The notes under the pieces were generated by a model. The model was given only the letters and a program-made list of their open reading frames with translations. It searched no databases and was not told the DNA's origin. Positions 1-11,317 of a stretch of DNA of 64,000 nucleotides are shown here, piece by piece. The position numbers were made by a program, and so were the translations under genes. Where the stretch lies: the NCBI GenBank assembly GCA_033064195.1, contig JARBJD010000113.1, positions 147,233 to 211,232 on the forward strand, read 5' to 3'. Each line of letters begins with the position of its first letter. Position 1 is the first letter of the stretch. Source of the stretch: Blattamonas nauphoetae (Eukaryota; Preaxostyla; Oxymonadida).

Positions 1-1510
1 TCTTCTTGTCCCGGCGATGCATGTCCTCCAATTCGATCAAAGTGACGTGCAGTTTGTTTATCTCTTCGGCCGGATTATTCTTTCGTAGCTCTTCCTTTCG
101 ATGCTCAGAAGCATTTTCTGAGAATAAATCGGTCCTGTCTCGCACCATCTCCTGTTTGAGTGCCTCCAACACTCTGTCCACATTCCGCCGTTCCTTCCTT
201 TCGGTTTCGATCACTTCAAGTGTTGTTTTGTTCATCCGAGTGAAATGAAGGCTGGAAGTGCCCATCTTTGTCGACAAAACCACATCCAAGCAAGGAAGAC
301 GATGTTTTGACTGTGGTTTTGTTCGAGTCGTGGTAACAGCCGTGAGAGGAAGGTGACTGAACGAACGTGGTGAATATCGTGATGGAAGAGATGATGATTG
401 CCTTGGAGACATTTGGGGAGTGGTGTTGATGCGTGAAGGGCGGGTTGGTGATGGGAGGATGTCGATCGGTGTGGTTTGAGTGACCTGTGGGATCGTTCGA
501 GGAGGTTTGGAGATGAATATGTGACCAACTGGAAGTGTTGGAATCGGAGGGAGATCTTGAGGTATGAGAACATATGTGTTGGGAGTGAGAGGTGATGACA
601 GACGTGTCGTTTCCGAATCGTCGAATGGGAAAGAGATGATATGTTCATGCTGTGAGGATGATAACAATGAGAAAGAAGATCCATTGATCTTCCTGGCATA
701 AACTGCAGACTCTTTACCAAGGAATAAAGACGTTGAGAGAGAGAGGAGAGCCAGGCTCGTGAAAATGGTGAAATAAAAGATCGAAGGCGTGACAATGACA
801 AATGAATCACTCAATGGGAAGGCATTGATGATTTTCTGAGGGAAAGAATATGAAGCAACGACAGTTAGAGCGAGATCGTGGTGGATCGGAGGTTGAGAGT
901 CAGGGTGATTCTGTGTGAGAAAGATGACATTGAAATCTGATAGAACAGCAATCAGTCCATCATTTAGTGATGATAGTGTTGTGATTGGTGAAGTTCCAAT
1001 TCGAAAAACAATGGGAGTGAATTCGAGATCCTCCTCCTGTCGAGCTACAGGAAGACCGTCAACGCACAAATCGGATGAACACGATCGTTTAGATCCAGAC
1101 AAGTGGTTCCCAATCGAAACGTTTCGAAGAAGATCACGTAGGACGGTGTAATTGAGGAAGAACAAACACCCATCGTCTGCCCCCATCCAGAGGTTGCCTG
1201 ATCGATCACAATGCAGACATGTGATTCTATTCGATGAGACTCGTCTCTGCCACAAAACATGGTGCGTTCTCAAATCGAAAAGTTGAAGGGAGCCAGTTTG
1301 AGAGACTTTCCACGACAGATTGGTGAATGAATGAGGTGATATACGAGAGACGGCCAAATCGTCAACAAATTTCGGGGTTGAGGGGATTTGAAGAGATCTT
1401 ACGTTCGATTGAGTCAGAGTTCTCAGATGTCGTGGATGTTTGCGCTACACAGTGTGAGAGAAGAAATGAAAGAGGAGACATTGAGAAGCAAACCACCACA
1501 ACGTAAACAT
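1..1510 (-). CDS. Membrane receptor-like protein: propeller ectodomain, one TM helix, cytoplasmic coiled coil (partial)
   Basis: I read one continuous minus-strand frame from an ATG at 1510 to the left edge of the window, so the C-terminus is missing. It crosses a single TAG (1445-1447) that I read as Gln. The first ~20 residues (MFTLWWFASQCLLFHFFSHT) form a hydrophobic signal peptide. A propeller-type repeat follows at about 1190-1235, with the Reg_prop-like core ITCLHCD..GNLWMGADDG. A hydrophobic TM segment lies at about 735-805 (IFYFTIFTSLALLSLSTSLF). A Ser/Pro/Thr-rich disordered tail comes next, then a charged coiled coil from about 240 to the window edge (EVIETERKERRNVDRVLEAL). By analogy with Reg_prop/Y_Y_Y sensors the ectodomain may bind a ligand. 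The ligand is unknown, and only one or two propeller blades are clear. It is divergent from the beta-helix receptor that starts at 1740. Confidence 0.6.
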
Positions 1511-1739
1511 CACTGCACATTCACCACAACTCACAGAACGAGAGTGACTGAAAATAAGTGCAGCACGTTGGGTGAGATCATCTTTATGATTGACAGTACA
1601 ATGTGTCCTAATTACGATAGACTCAATGCACTTGGAGTTTCCAATTTGGTTGAGGAGAAACCAGAGCCCAAAGTTCCACTTCACAGAAACGTACCCATTT
1701 TTCGATTCGTTATTCACCTCATCACTCTCTCTCGATTCT
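1511..1739. promoter_or_regulatory. Divergent intergenic region between two receptor-like genes
   Basis: These 229 bp separate the proposed ATG of the minus-strand propeller receptor (1510) from the signal-peptide ATG of the plus-strand beta-helix receptor (1740). Both promoters must lie here if the starts are right. I see no distinctive motif beyond moderate AT richness. Confidence 0.35.
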
Positions 1740-4700
1740 ATGATTTTCGGCATGATCCTATTACTTCTTCCGTTCATCACTCCATCCTCGCCAGAGGTAT
1801 CCCATGATGGATTTGTTGACCTGAGAACAGAAATTGCCAATTTCCACGCGAACCAAAATAACATTTCGAATGAAAATGTGCTTCGCCTTGGAAACAAAAT
1901 CTACCACACAGAGTCACTAATTTTCACGAGCACCTCCATGAATCTGGTTGGCACATATGGCACCAAACTCGTTCATTCTTCAAGTCTCTTTCTGAACGCA
2001 AATACGCAGATTGGAAACACTTGGAGGACAACCGAGAACAAGATGGGCATGGGGAGCATTCTTGTATTGCAGAACTCATCGATGAGTTTGGAGTCTATTT
2101 GGATGACAATGAACGAAAACACGAAATCATCTCCATCTACCCACAGACACCCTTCCTCATCTGGGCGAGTACCACACCTCTCAACTATTGTTGGATCGGA
2201 GCTATCCCTGGCCAGTTGTGTGCTGACAGTTTCATCAGAGTCGTCTGGATTCTTGATTGGAAGTGATTCTTCGTTTGGTGAGGAATCATCGTTTTCTCTG
2301 CGACGATGCCAGATATTTGGGAAGGACGGGAATATGAGACCATTGACGAAGATTCTGTCATCTGGATTGTCGTCATCAGTCGCGATTTCAGTGTCGTCGT
2401 TGTCGCTGGATTCTTTTGAGATTATTTCTGGGAACAGCCTGTTGTTTGATGTCTGCTCTTCGAAAGGTGGAGATGTTCGGAATTGCGAAGTATTGTCATC
2501 TCTCGCCTCATCGTCGCTCCGCAATCTGACATCGACTCAAACTGGTCACCATCACACGCCCAAGCGACTCAGCCAACAGTCTCACGGGTTGACAATCACA
2601 GAAACAGTTGGGGCGCTTCAAGGGACGGTTCTTCAGGACCACAATTTTGGAGGATCTCATCTTTGCGCCAACACCTCTTTCTCTGCTTGCCAGACATCGT
2701 CTCGGTCTTTCTCGGACTTCACATCCTCACCTGGGCTTTCGCGTTTCTTTTCGGAGGCGGACAAACAGAGATTGCCGTCGTATGACTTTGTTGGCCCGCT
2801 GTCTGCTCGATACTCGTTCACGCCACCTGCCACCCTCCTCACACCCATCACATTCACCGACTGCATCTTCACTGACCTTGTGGACGAGACGGAGAATGCA
2901 TACTATGCAGGAGAAGGGGCCATTCAGTTCTCCGTGTCCACTCCGTTCCTCGTGAAGGGCTGCGTGTTCACAAATTGTGAGACGACGAAGGGAGACGGAG
3001 GCGCGATTCATGTTGTCGATGGCTTCCACTATCAGGGCCACTTCCGAATCGAGTCGAGCACTTTCAAGAACTGCTCGTCTCTGTCTGGCAATGGCGGAGG
3101 AGTCTGTTCCATGGCAGGCGTGGATCTCGAACTCAAATCGTGCAGTTTTGAGAGTTGCTCGGCGTTGACTGGGAATGGAGGAGCTCTCAGTGCTGGCAAA
3201 TGCGCTGTGTTTTTCTCGACCTTTAAATCCAACAAAGCAAGCACCAACGGAGCGATCGCCTCCAGCCCCCCCTTCCCTGTTCACTTCTGTCATTTCGAAG
3301 GAAACACAGCCTGAAGTTATCCCGATTTCCAAGATCAACCTTATTATGAAAAACCCCTCACCAAATTCGGCGTCTCTTTCTCTGATGCACATTGGGCAGC
3401 TCAGTCTTCCTTTTTGTTTGTTCGGAGCAACGGGACAGAAAATGCCCCCTGCACGCTCGACGACCCGTGTTCTCTCCTCTCCACTGCAGTCAGTCTCGCT
3501 CCTGTTGACGGCTCTGTTGAAGTCCAAGTTGGCACAGGCCTGTTTGGATCAGCGACACTCTCCGGCACCCAGAAACTCACTCTGAACGGCTTGTTCGCTG
3601 AGACAGACTGTCAAATGAATCATCCAGCAACATCATTCTCTGTTGAAATGCAAGACGAGATCGTATTGACACTGAAGAAGATCACGCTCTTTCCTCTCGA
3701 AGGTCTCCCTCTTGTGGACACCCGACCAGATGCATCTGGTGTTTCTGTCAGTATGGATCGAATCCACCTTACTGGCTCTGGAATCACAGCTGTCCCGCTC
3801 GACTTTCAAGCAGGGGAAGTCACTCTGCAGTATTCGTGTTTTGAATCTCTGTCTGACATCCAATGTTCTCTCATTTCTGTTGCTGGAACGGCTACACTGA
3901 CAATCTCTGAGTGTATGTTTATGGACATCGACATCAAGGCGAGTGTGATTCACGTGAATGGTGGCGGACTCAAATGCAGCTCCCCTTCGCATTTCAGACG
4001 CATCACTCGAACTGAAGGCGAAGGGTCTGCTGCAATCGATGCCCGGAATCCACAATCTCTCAGAATTACCGCTACTATCTGCCACTGCCACTCTGTCGAG
4101 GGCGTGGCTGGTGCGCTCTACGTCGATAGTTCGGGCGTCACGTTCGACGGATACTTGGAAGTTCTCCTGATCGGAAACAGAGGCAAGGACGATGAAACAG
4201 CACATGACATCTTCTTCACGGGTGTCACGCAGGACGACTTGTCAAAATGTTCATTTTCTTCGTGCAGTGATCGACCGAGGATTATAAGCGAAAACACAAT
4301 CACAATTTCACCCCTTCAGCTCTATGGTTCAATCTGGGTGATTGAAGATGAAGTGATGGCATACCTCGAGAACAAGGGTCATCACATCTCACCACGCTCA
4401 ATCGAATCGACAGACTTCACCGACTTGATGAGTGATGGTAGCCTGTACATTGTCTTCCAACCATCAGCACCGTGTGTTCTCACATTCTCTCCACTCACTG
4501 TGAAAGGCAAGTTCTTGAGTATTAAGAACCTCCAGCATTCAGTAAGGCCAGTTCTGGCTCAGTCGAACAAGACAGATGAAACTCTCTTCAAACTCACCTC
4601 CAACAATGGACAAGGTGCTAATCTCGAAGTGGATGTGGTTCGAATCCCTCTCAACACTCAACACACAGCTCCAATGATCACAGTTGACGCTCAATCGAAG

Positions 4701-7700
4701 GTCAGATTGTTTCGATGTGTCGTTTCGTCAGATGGTGGCTTGTCTCGACGACCTTTTGTCCGATCGGAGGGGCACCTTGACTTTTATCAAGTTTTGTTCA
4801 TTGACATGTCGTTTGATGGCTGCTCGTGCATCGAAACAACAGGTGGAAAGGTGGAATTCAGTGGGGACAGCACAATGGAAACGAAGGGAGTCTATTCCCT
4901 TTCAACGAACGTCAACGGAGCATTCCTCAACGCCATCAACACCAACCTCAATTGTTCATACTTGGCATGGGTTGATTGCCATGCGAGGAACGGGGGAGTG
5001 ATCTTCACCAAAGACTGCATCCCTGTTGACGTCTCCGGGTTTTTCATTGATTGCTCGGCAGAAGAGCGAGGAGGTGGGTTTTGCTCTGAACATTCCAACT
5101 CGATCTCACAGTCAACGAACTTCAAGTCAGCCTCCAGTTTTGTGAACTGCCATGCCAAGTTCGGAGGAGGGTTTTTCCTCGAAATAGCACCGATGATGAA
5201 TGTCATCATACAGGAACACTATCAACTCTCATTTTTTAGACAAACCATCTCCACTTGGTTCTTCGAAGGATGCTCAGCCGAGAAGGAGGCAGGTGCGTAT
5301 CTCGATGGAGAATTTGGACCTTCAGCTCAACCTTACATCGACACACTCAGAACTGTCAACGATGCCGCTCCATGTGAAGGCTCGCATTTCTTCATCTCTC
5401 AGTCACTCGCTGACTCAATCATTGAGAATGGCCGTCTTGTGTCAGACTTTCTCAAAATCAACTACGGTTCACTTAGCAGTCGCTCAGAAAGCGAGGATGG
5501 ACCGTACAAACACGTCGAAGTGGAAGGATATCCGGAGTACTCCTACAACTTTGAACTCCCAAACATTCTTGTTGATTATTCTCCCACGTTAGTTCTGAGT
5601 CAATGCATTGGGAAATACTTCACGTCTGGCTGCAACTCCCTCAGCCATCTCGTCGATCGATTTCACACTCAGACAGACAATGGACGATTCCTTCAAGTCC
5701 CCCTCATCATTCAGAACAAACTGTTTCTCTTTGAAACAGCCCGAGTGACAAAGCAATCAATCAAATTGATTCATAAGGAAGGGTATACTCCTCCTTAAAG
5801 AACATCGATAGCGTTCGGGAACAACCCCAATGATGACACCACGGTGTTCATTGTCGTCGACACATCAGGTTCTGTTGAGCTTTCTGAGATGAGAGTTGAT
5901 TGGGACGACGATCTGTCGCTGTGCCAACTGGTCGACAGAACAGCATCGATGTCGATTCTGGGGTGCGATATCCAGATTACATCTGCCCTCACCTTCCCTC
6001 TGATCGCATGTGAAGCTGGCACACTCGTCATCTCTGATTCATCTTTCTCGTCCACCTCTCTCAACAGCTTCGACCATCCTCTCGTTCTCTCCAAGATGTC
6101 AGCATCGTTTGCATCGAACTCTGCCCAGAGCGAGATGATTATTGAGATGAGTGGAGTTGAGTTCAAGAATCTGAAGATGTTAGACGAAGAGGCAGTGGTC
6201 GAGTTGAACGATGCAGATCACATCAAACTGTCACAAATCGAGTTTGAGAACGTGAAACGATCGAGTGACTCAGATGCAGTTCGGATTGTGGTGAGCGGAC
6301 GAGATTTGTGGAAAACAATCGAACCTGTCCCCAATTCTGGATTCCCCCAACGCGGCACTCCTGAAATCGACACACTGTATCAATCACTAGATCGGAACGA
6401 GGAAGGCACTCGATTCCACACACCCACTCTTCTTGTCTATCTGGCGAACTATCGTGCTCCGACGATTCATGTGCAGTCGAATGGGAGAGATGTGTCGAGC
6501 TGTGGAGATGCCATTCTCTCTTGCTTCAGTTTAGAAGAGGCAGACGGACACCTCGAAGAAGGGTTCCCATCTGTCATCTCTGTCCACGATTCGGCTCAGT
6601 TGACATCCCAACTGGACATTTTCGAAGATCAGACGAAGATTTCGGCGAAAGGAAGTGCGTGCTTGGTTGAAGTTGGAGCAGATGGCTCGCTGATCAACCA
6701 CAAAACTGGAAGTGTTGATCACAAACTGGAACTCGTCAGTGTCTCGTTCGTTCTGTCTTCTGGTCGCTCGAAAGCGCTTCTTCAGTCGACGAGTGGGACG
6801 CTGATTGTGACCGACTGTTCGTTTTCGTGGTCGTCTGAGTTGGAGAGTGAGCTTGCGTTGATTGTTGGAGGACATATGAAGCTGATTGGTGTGAACATGA
6901 CTCGTGTGGAATCGTCACTTCCTCTCTTCCGCTTTGTTGGAGACGAGTCAACTCAGCCTTCAGGCTCAATCGAGAATTGCCATTTCTCTTCTTCTTCAGC
7001 TTCTCTCACGCATTCGACGAATGAGGATCAGAATGGCGATGACAATGACGATTCAGACATCTGTTGGTGGAATTCGTCATTGATTTCAGTTTCGAAGAGC
7101 ACGCTTGATGTTTCATCGTCATCGTTCTCAAACATTGAGATTGGAGGAATTGTGGTTGTGAACGGGACAGTTGGTGTGTTTGAGACGCGATTCGAGAGAT
7201 CTCAGAAAGAAGGGAGTGGAAGTGTGGATCGATTTGGATCGTTGAACCGCAACATTTTGTGTTCAGAAGACAGTCTTGTTCAATTGAAGTCGATATCAGT
7301 TGAGGCAGCCAAAACGACATCACTTTGGATCAACGCCGACTCTTCTTGTGTTGTTCGTGACAGCTCGGATTTGGTGATCTCGAATTAGTTCTTCATTCCT
7401 TCGCTGATTGGATCATCGTGTTCGGCATCGTTTGACAAGAAATCCTCGAAATATTCGGTGATTGTTGTTGGAAAAGACTTGATTCCCTGTGGTCTTTCGT
7501 TGATTGTTCGTGAGCAGAAGACATCTGGAACGCCTTCATCAATCCCGTTTGGAATGGATCGACTTGAATTTGTTGACGAAACGAATTTGTCGATTTCGAT
7601 CTCGAAATCCGAATTATCTCAATTGGATTCGAAATTGGGATGGATTGGACTGATTGGATTTGGTGTGGATGGAGAAACGAATGCGTTCACATTCAAAGTT

Positions 7701-8729
7701 GATGCGAAACAAGCTCGAGCAGAACTGATGAAGAAGACACTTCCTTGGCTGATTCCTTTGATAGTGGTTGTCGTTGCAGCCCTTCTCGTGATTATGATTC
7801 TTGTCGTTCTGTGCCGCCGTCGTCGTCACCGTCTGGCTCAAAAGGAACCGAAAGGGGATGAAATGACTGATGAAACAGTTCCTGTGGAGGAAGAAAAGAT
7901 GGAAGTGGTGGAGAGCACGCACGATGGCCTCAGATCACAGAACATCGAAAGTTCGAACCGAAATGCGATGAACATCAAGAACGACACAGCAGCTGTGGAA
8001 GAGAATTCGGCAGAAGTTGTTCCATCTGAAATGAAACTGGTTGAAGCGATTCTGTGTCAGGGGAAGATTGAGATGACAGTTGTGCGAGAGGTGGACACGC
8101 TGTACAATGCTCTGCATGTTCGCGAACACAAGCGATCGATTGTGAAGCGCGTGATTGAGAGGCAGATTGCGTCTGGAATGGCGAAGATTGGGGAGCAGAC
8201 GAGCACAGCGACGATTCTGACGAAACTGTCGTCTCATTGGGTGATGTTTGATTCTCATGGAAATGCTTGTCTGAAACTTCGAGAACCAACTCCGTCGATT
8301 GCTCAACCAAAACCATTCAATGCTCAGCCTTCTCAACGAAGCGGATCGGGAAATGGAGAGAATTCGACAGCCCAAGAAAGTGAGCGATGGAAAGCGCCTG
8401 AAATTGTGAAGGGAGAAGAGGAGAAAGGAACTAAACAGGAGATTAATCCTCTCAAGGCGGCAGTTTTTAGTCTTGGCCTTGTCTTGTGGGAAATTGAGAC
8501 TGGATCAGTTCCATTTGCAGAGCTGGATGCAGTGAATGCTCAAAGACAGCTGGGAACAGGAACACTTCCGAAGATGTCTGGAATTGGATCAGAAATGCGA
8601 GAACTGATTGAACAATGTCTTTGTCTGAACCCCGACGACAGCCCGACTCTCTCCGCTGTCTCTTCGACGCTCAACTCGATCGCAGAGGAAGACCAATCTC
8701 CAGTTGAACCACAGGCGTCCCAATCCTGA
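1740..8729 (+). CDS. Giant beta-helix (Pmp-like) surface receptor with C-terminal kinase-like domain
   Basis: One frame of about 2,330 codons. It starts at an ATG followed by a signal peptide (MIFGMILLLLPFITP) and ends at TGA 8727-8729. It reads through TAA 5796-5798 and TAG 7386-7388, where homologous sequence continues on both sides. The ectodomain is built of short Cys/Ser/Gly-rich rungs (such as FKNCSSLSGNGGGV), typical of right-handed parallel beta-helix proteins. A TM helix lies at about 7735-7815 (LIPLIVVVVAALLVIMILVV), followed by a basic stop-transfer run. The cytoplasmic tail (about 8040-8700) matches the second half of a protein kinase: a WKAPE segment, FSLGLVLWEIETG and a C-lobe end. 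I see no Gly-rich loop, VAIK lysine, HRD or DFG motif, so it is probably a pseudokinase. One in-frame TGA at 3312-3314 interrupts it, with homologous sequence resuming at once. That is either a nonsense mutation or a sequence error. Confidence 0.75.
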
Positions 8730-9669
8730 ACACTCACTTCGCATATCACACGATCTTTGATCATCAGCCTTCTTAGTTGAACCTTCGGCAGCAGATGCCC
8801 TCACCGTTGGATCAACGATCTATCGCATCCCACACTGCTGTTGTGTTCGTCCTCTTTTCAGCCTCTCCCACTTCTTTCTTCGATGTCGTCGTTTTCTTAT
8901 TCAGCTGTCATCTTTTGGCCCTTTTTATATTCTCGAGTGAAACACCATTATCCACTTCACCACACCCAGGTTCTTTCGCATCCACTCGATCGCGCGTCAC
9001 AAACAGATTTGATGTTCTCATTCCAGTCACAACATCAAGCATGGAGACACACTCGCCTCTCTTCGTTCCATCCACGTCAGGTCATCGTGTGTCGCTAAGC
9101 GTTCCATGCCCCCAAAAGTCGAACAGAGAATCATGCCACACCACTATTTCTCCAGCCAGCCCCACTCATGTCATTCAAGCCACTCTGATGGTTCACTGGC
9201 CTCACGTCGCTTAAATCCAACTCTCCCATTTCTGTTTGATTCTTGATTTCCAGCGCCGTACTTGTTTTGACGACACCCTTCACTATGCCCACTTCTCATG
9301 CATTTCTGTTTGAAGCATTTGTTTTGTATCTAAACAGTATGCTCAACCAAAAACTTCCATCCTTCCCTCAAAGATTGTTCGATTGGAATGACGAATTATG
9401 ACCATTCAGTGAAGTGGAGTTGTGCAAAACAAATGGTTGGTTTGGTGTTTACAGTCTTTTTTGGTCATTCCCTCAGGAGCGTTTGTCATTGAACTTGGTT
9501 GTTTTGACGATTGGTCGATGCCTGAGAGGCAAAGGTGATGATGGTTCTTTCAGATCCGTCAAACTGATTAAAGGTGATGAGATGGGACAAGGTGGGACTG
9601 AAGAGTTGTCGAGTTGACCATCTCTGTCTGAGGTGGAGCAGATCGTCTCACCTGTGAGACCCTTTGTCA
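8730..9669. other. Intergenic region without a recognisable gene
   Basis: About 940 bp between the convergent ends of the beta-helix receptor (+) and the helical-family gene (-). I see only short, compositionally unremarkable open frames and no RNA gene, repeat or domain. Confidence 0.4.
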
Positions 9670-11022
9670 TCATTTGAGGAATTCAGCCAATCCTCGAATG
9701 GCAATTAGATTGGTCGAGAGACCGCCATTCGGAGAACAAAGAAGAGCAGTGAGATCCATCCATGTAAGACGACAACCTTTGCCAAGACGATCGAACAGAT
9801 CTCTTTTCGTCTGAATGAGACCAGCTTGGAACAACGCGCATCGTTCTGTGTTCAGAAGACCAAGAATGGTCCAGATTGTTTGTCGACAAACCACGACAAA
9901 AAGGTTGGAAGCGTATCTCCACTCATGTCAATTCGATCATTCAAGCCAAGGGTGTGATATCATTTAGTCCTCTCGTTCTGCCTAAATCAGAGCATTTCAA
10001 CCCAAAAGGTGGATCAATTGTGCTCCCATCGAGATATTTCGGTGTTCGTTCGAATCATTCTCGAATGTTCGGAGGTGAAGCTCAAACTCCTCAGACAGGC
10101 CTTCTGGGCGCATTTTGACCAGAATCTGTCGCCCTCGCTTCCAAACAGCTGCCCTTTCCTTCTTCCATTGTCTGATTCCTTTCCGAACCCTCCAAAGGAG
10201 TCTGTTTGTGAAATTGCTGGTTCCAGCGAAAGCGATACAATCAGTGAAAGTCAGAGCAAACGACGAAGACAGTACGAACAGAGTCATCTGTTCCAGACAG
10301 GGCGAGCATTCAAAAATCGATCCGAGCAGTTCGGACCACTCCCAACAAGTCCGACAATCGACGAAGCGGCGTCTGTGTCTGAAAACGGACTCCAAGAAGG
10401 GTTCGACGGGATGGAAAAAATGGTCAATGAAGATATGTTGGAAGGTTGCTCTCGAAAGTTGTCGTTCTTGGCAGACTGCTCGTGCAGGATCAGATTCTGA
10501 ATCCAGGATGAACCAGCGCACGAGATTCATCAGAGAGAAACTGTGTTTGGCCAAAAGGTGCATTTTCTGTTCGAAGAAAGCTTGTGGGAGGAGTTTAAAC
10601 AATCCTGTTTCGAGAATATCGAACTGGGTGAACGAAGAAGTGTGCAACACAATTCCACTCCAAAGAGAGAGTGTTGCTTGAACTAGCGTCTCGTTGGATG
10701 ATGTGAGGAGCGGAATGATTGACTCTGTGAAACCGGAACAAGAGCCATCGGGTATTGGAACAAGTTCATAGAGAATCTGGTCGGCCGAAAAGTGATCTGA
10801 CTGATCAGACGCGAAACTCTCAAGAATATCACATGCATGTCTTGACACGTTTTCATCGAGAGGGTACCCTTTCATGACGAAGTCAACAAGTGACAAGAAG
10901 AGCTGTGATACTTGTTCGATTGTTGTAAGCTTGTTCGGTTCAGTTCTCAGAAACAAGGGAGTCGCATCGCTGTTTGGATCTCGATAGAAAGACACTGCGG
11001 AAAAGGACAGGTTCGAAGACAT
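9670..11022 (-). pseudogene. Oxymonad-type helical protein of unknown function, 3' part frameshifted
   Basis: The ATG at 11022 opens a 341-residue frame (start MSSNLSFSAVSFYRDP) ending at TGA 9997. It is Leu-rich and predicted mostly alpha-helical, and it resembles in style a large lineage-specific oxymonad family I cannot assign to a function. After the TGA, sequence that fits the C-terminus of such proteins continues in other frames: GLNDITPL at about 9950-9965, then a 75-codon run (CRQTIWTILGLLNTERC) ending at TGA 9670-9672. That makes at least two frameshifts in about 100 bp. It is either a decayed gene or a patch of indel errors. No TM segment or signal peptide is visible. Confidence 0.5.
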
Positions 11023-11317
11023 TTTGGTTTAACTTGGACAATATTCGAAGCGAATGGTTTCTGATCCAAACCACATTAAGAAATTTTTTCATGGACGCAT
11101 CTTTATTCCTTCAATCTCATCCTCGCACCACCGTTCAATCACGTCCTCCAGATTCCAACCCGATTTTTATCCCAGAACGTGAACCTTTCCTCAATTTCGA
11201 AATCATCACGAAAGTGTCGTTTGAAGACAAATCGACAGTGTACTGTTCGCTTGTTTCTCTTTGAGAATCAAAATGGAGAAAAAGGAAGCCAGTATGTGTT
11301 TCACTTCAGAATCAAGA

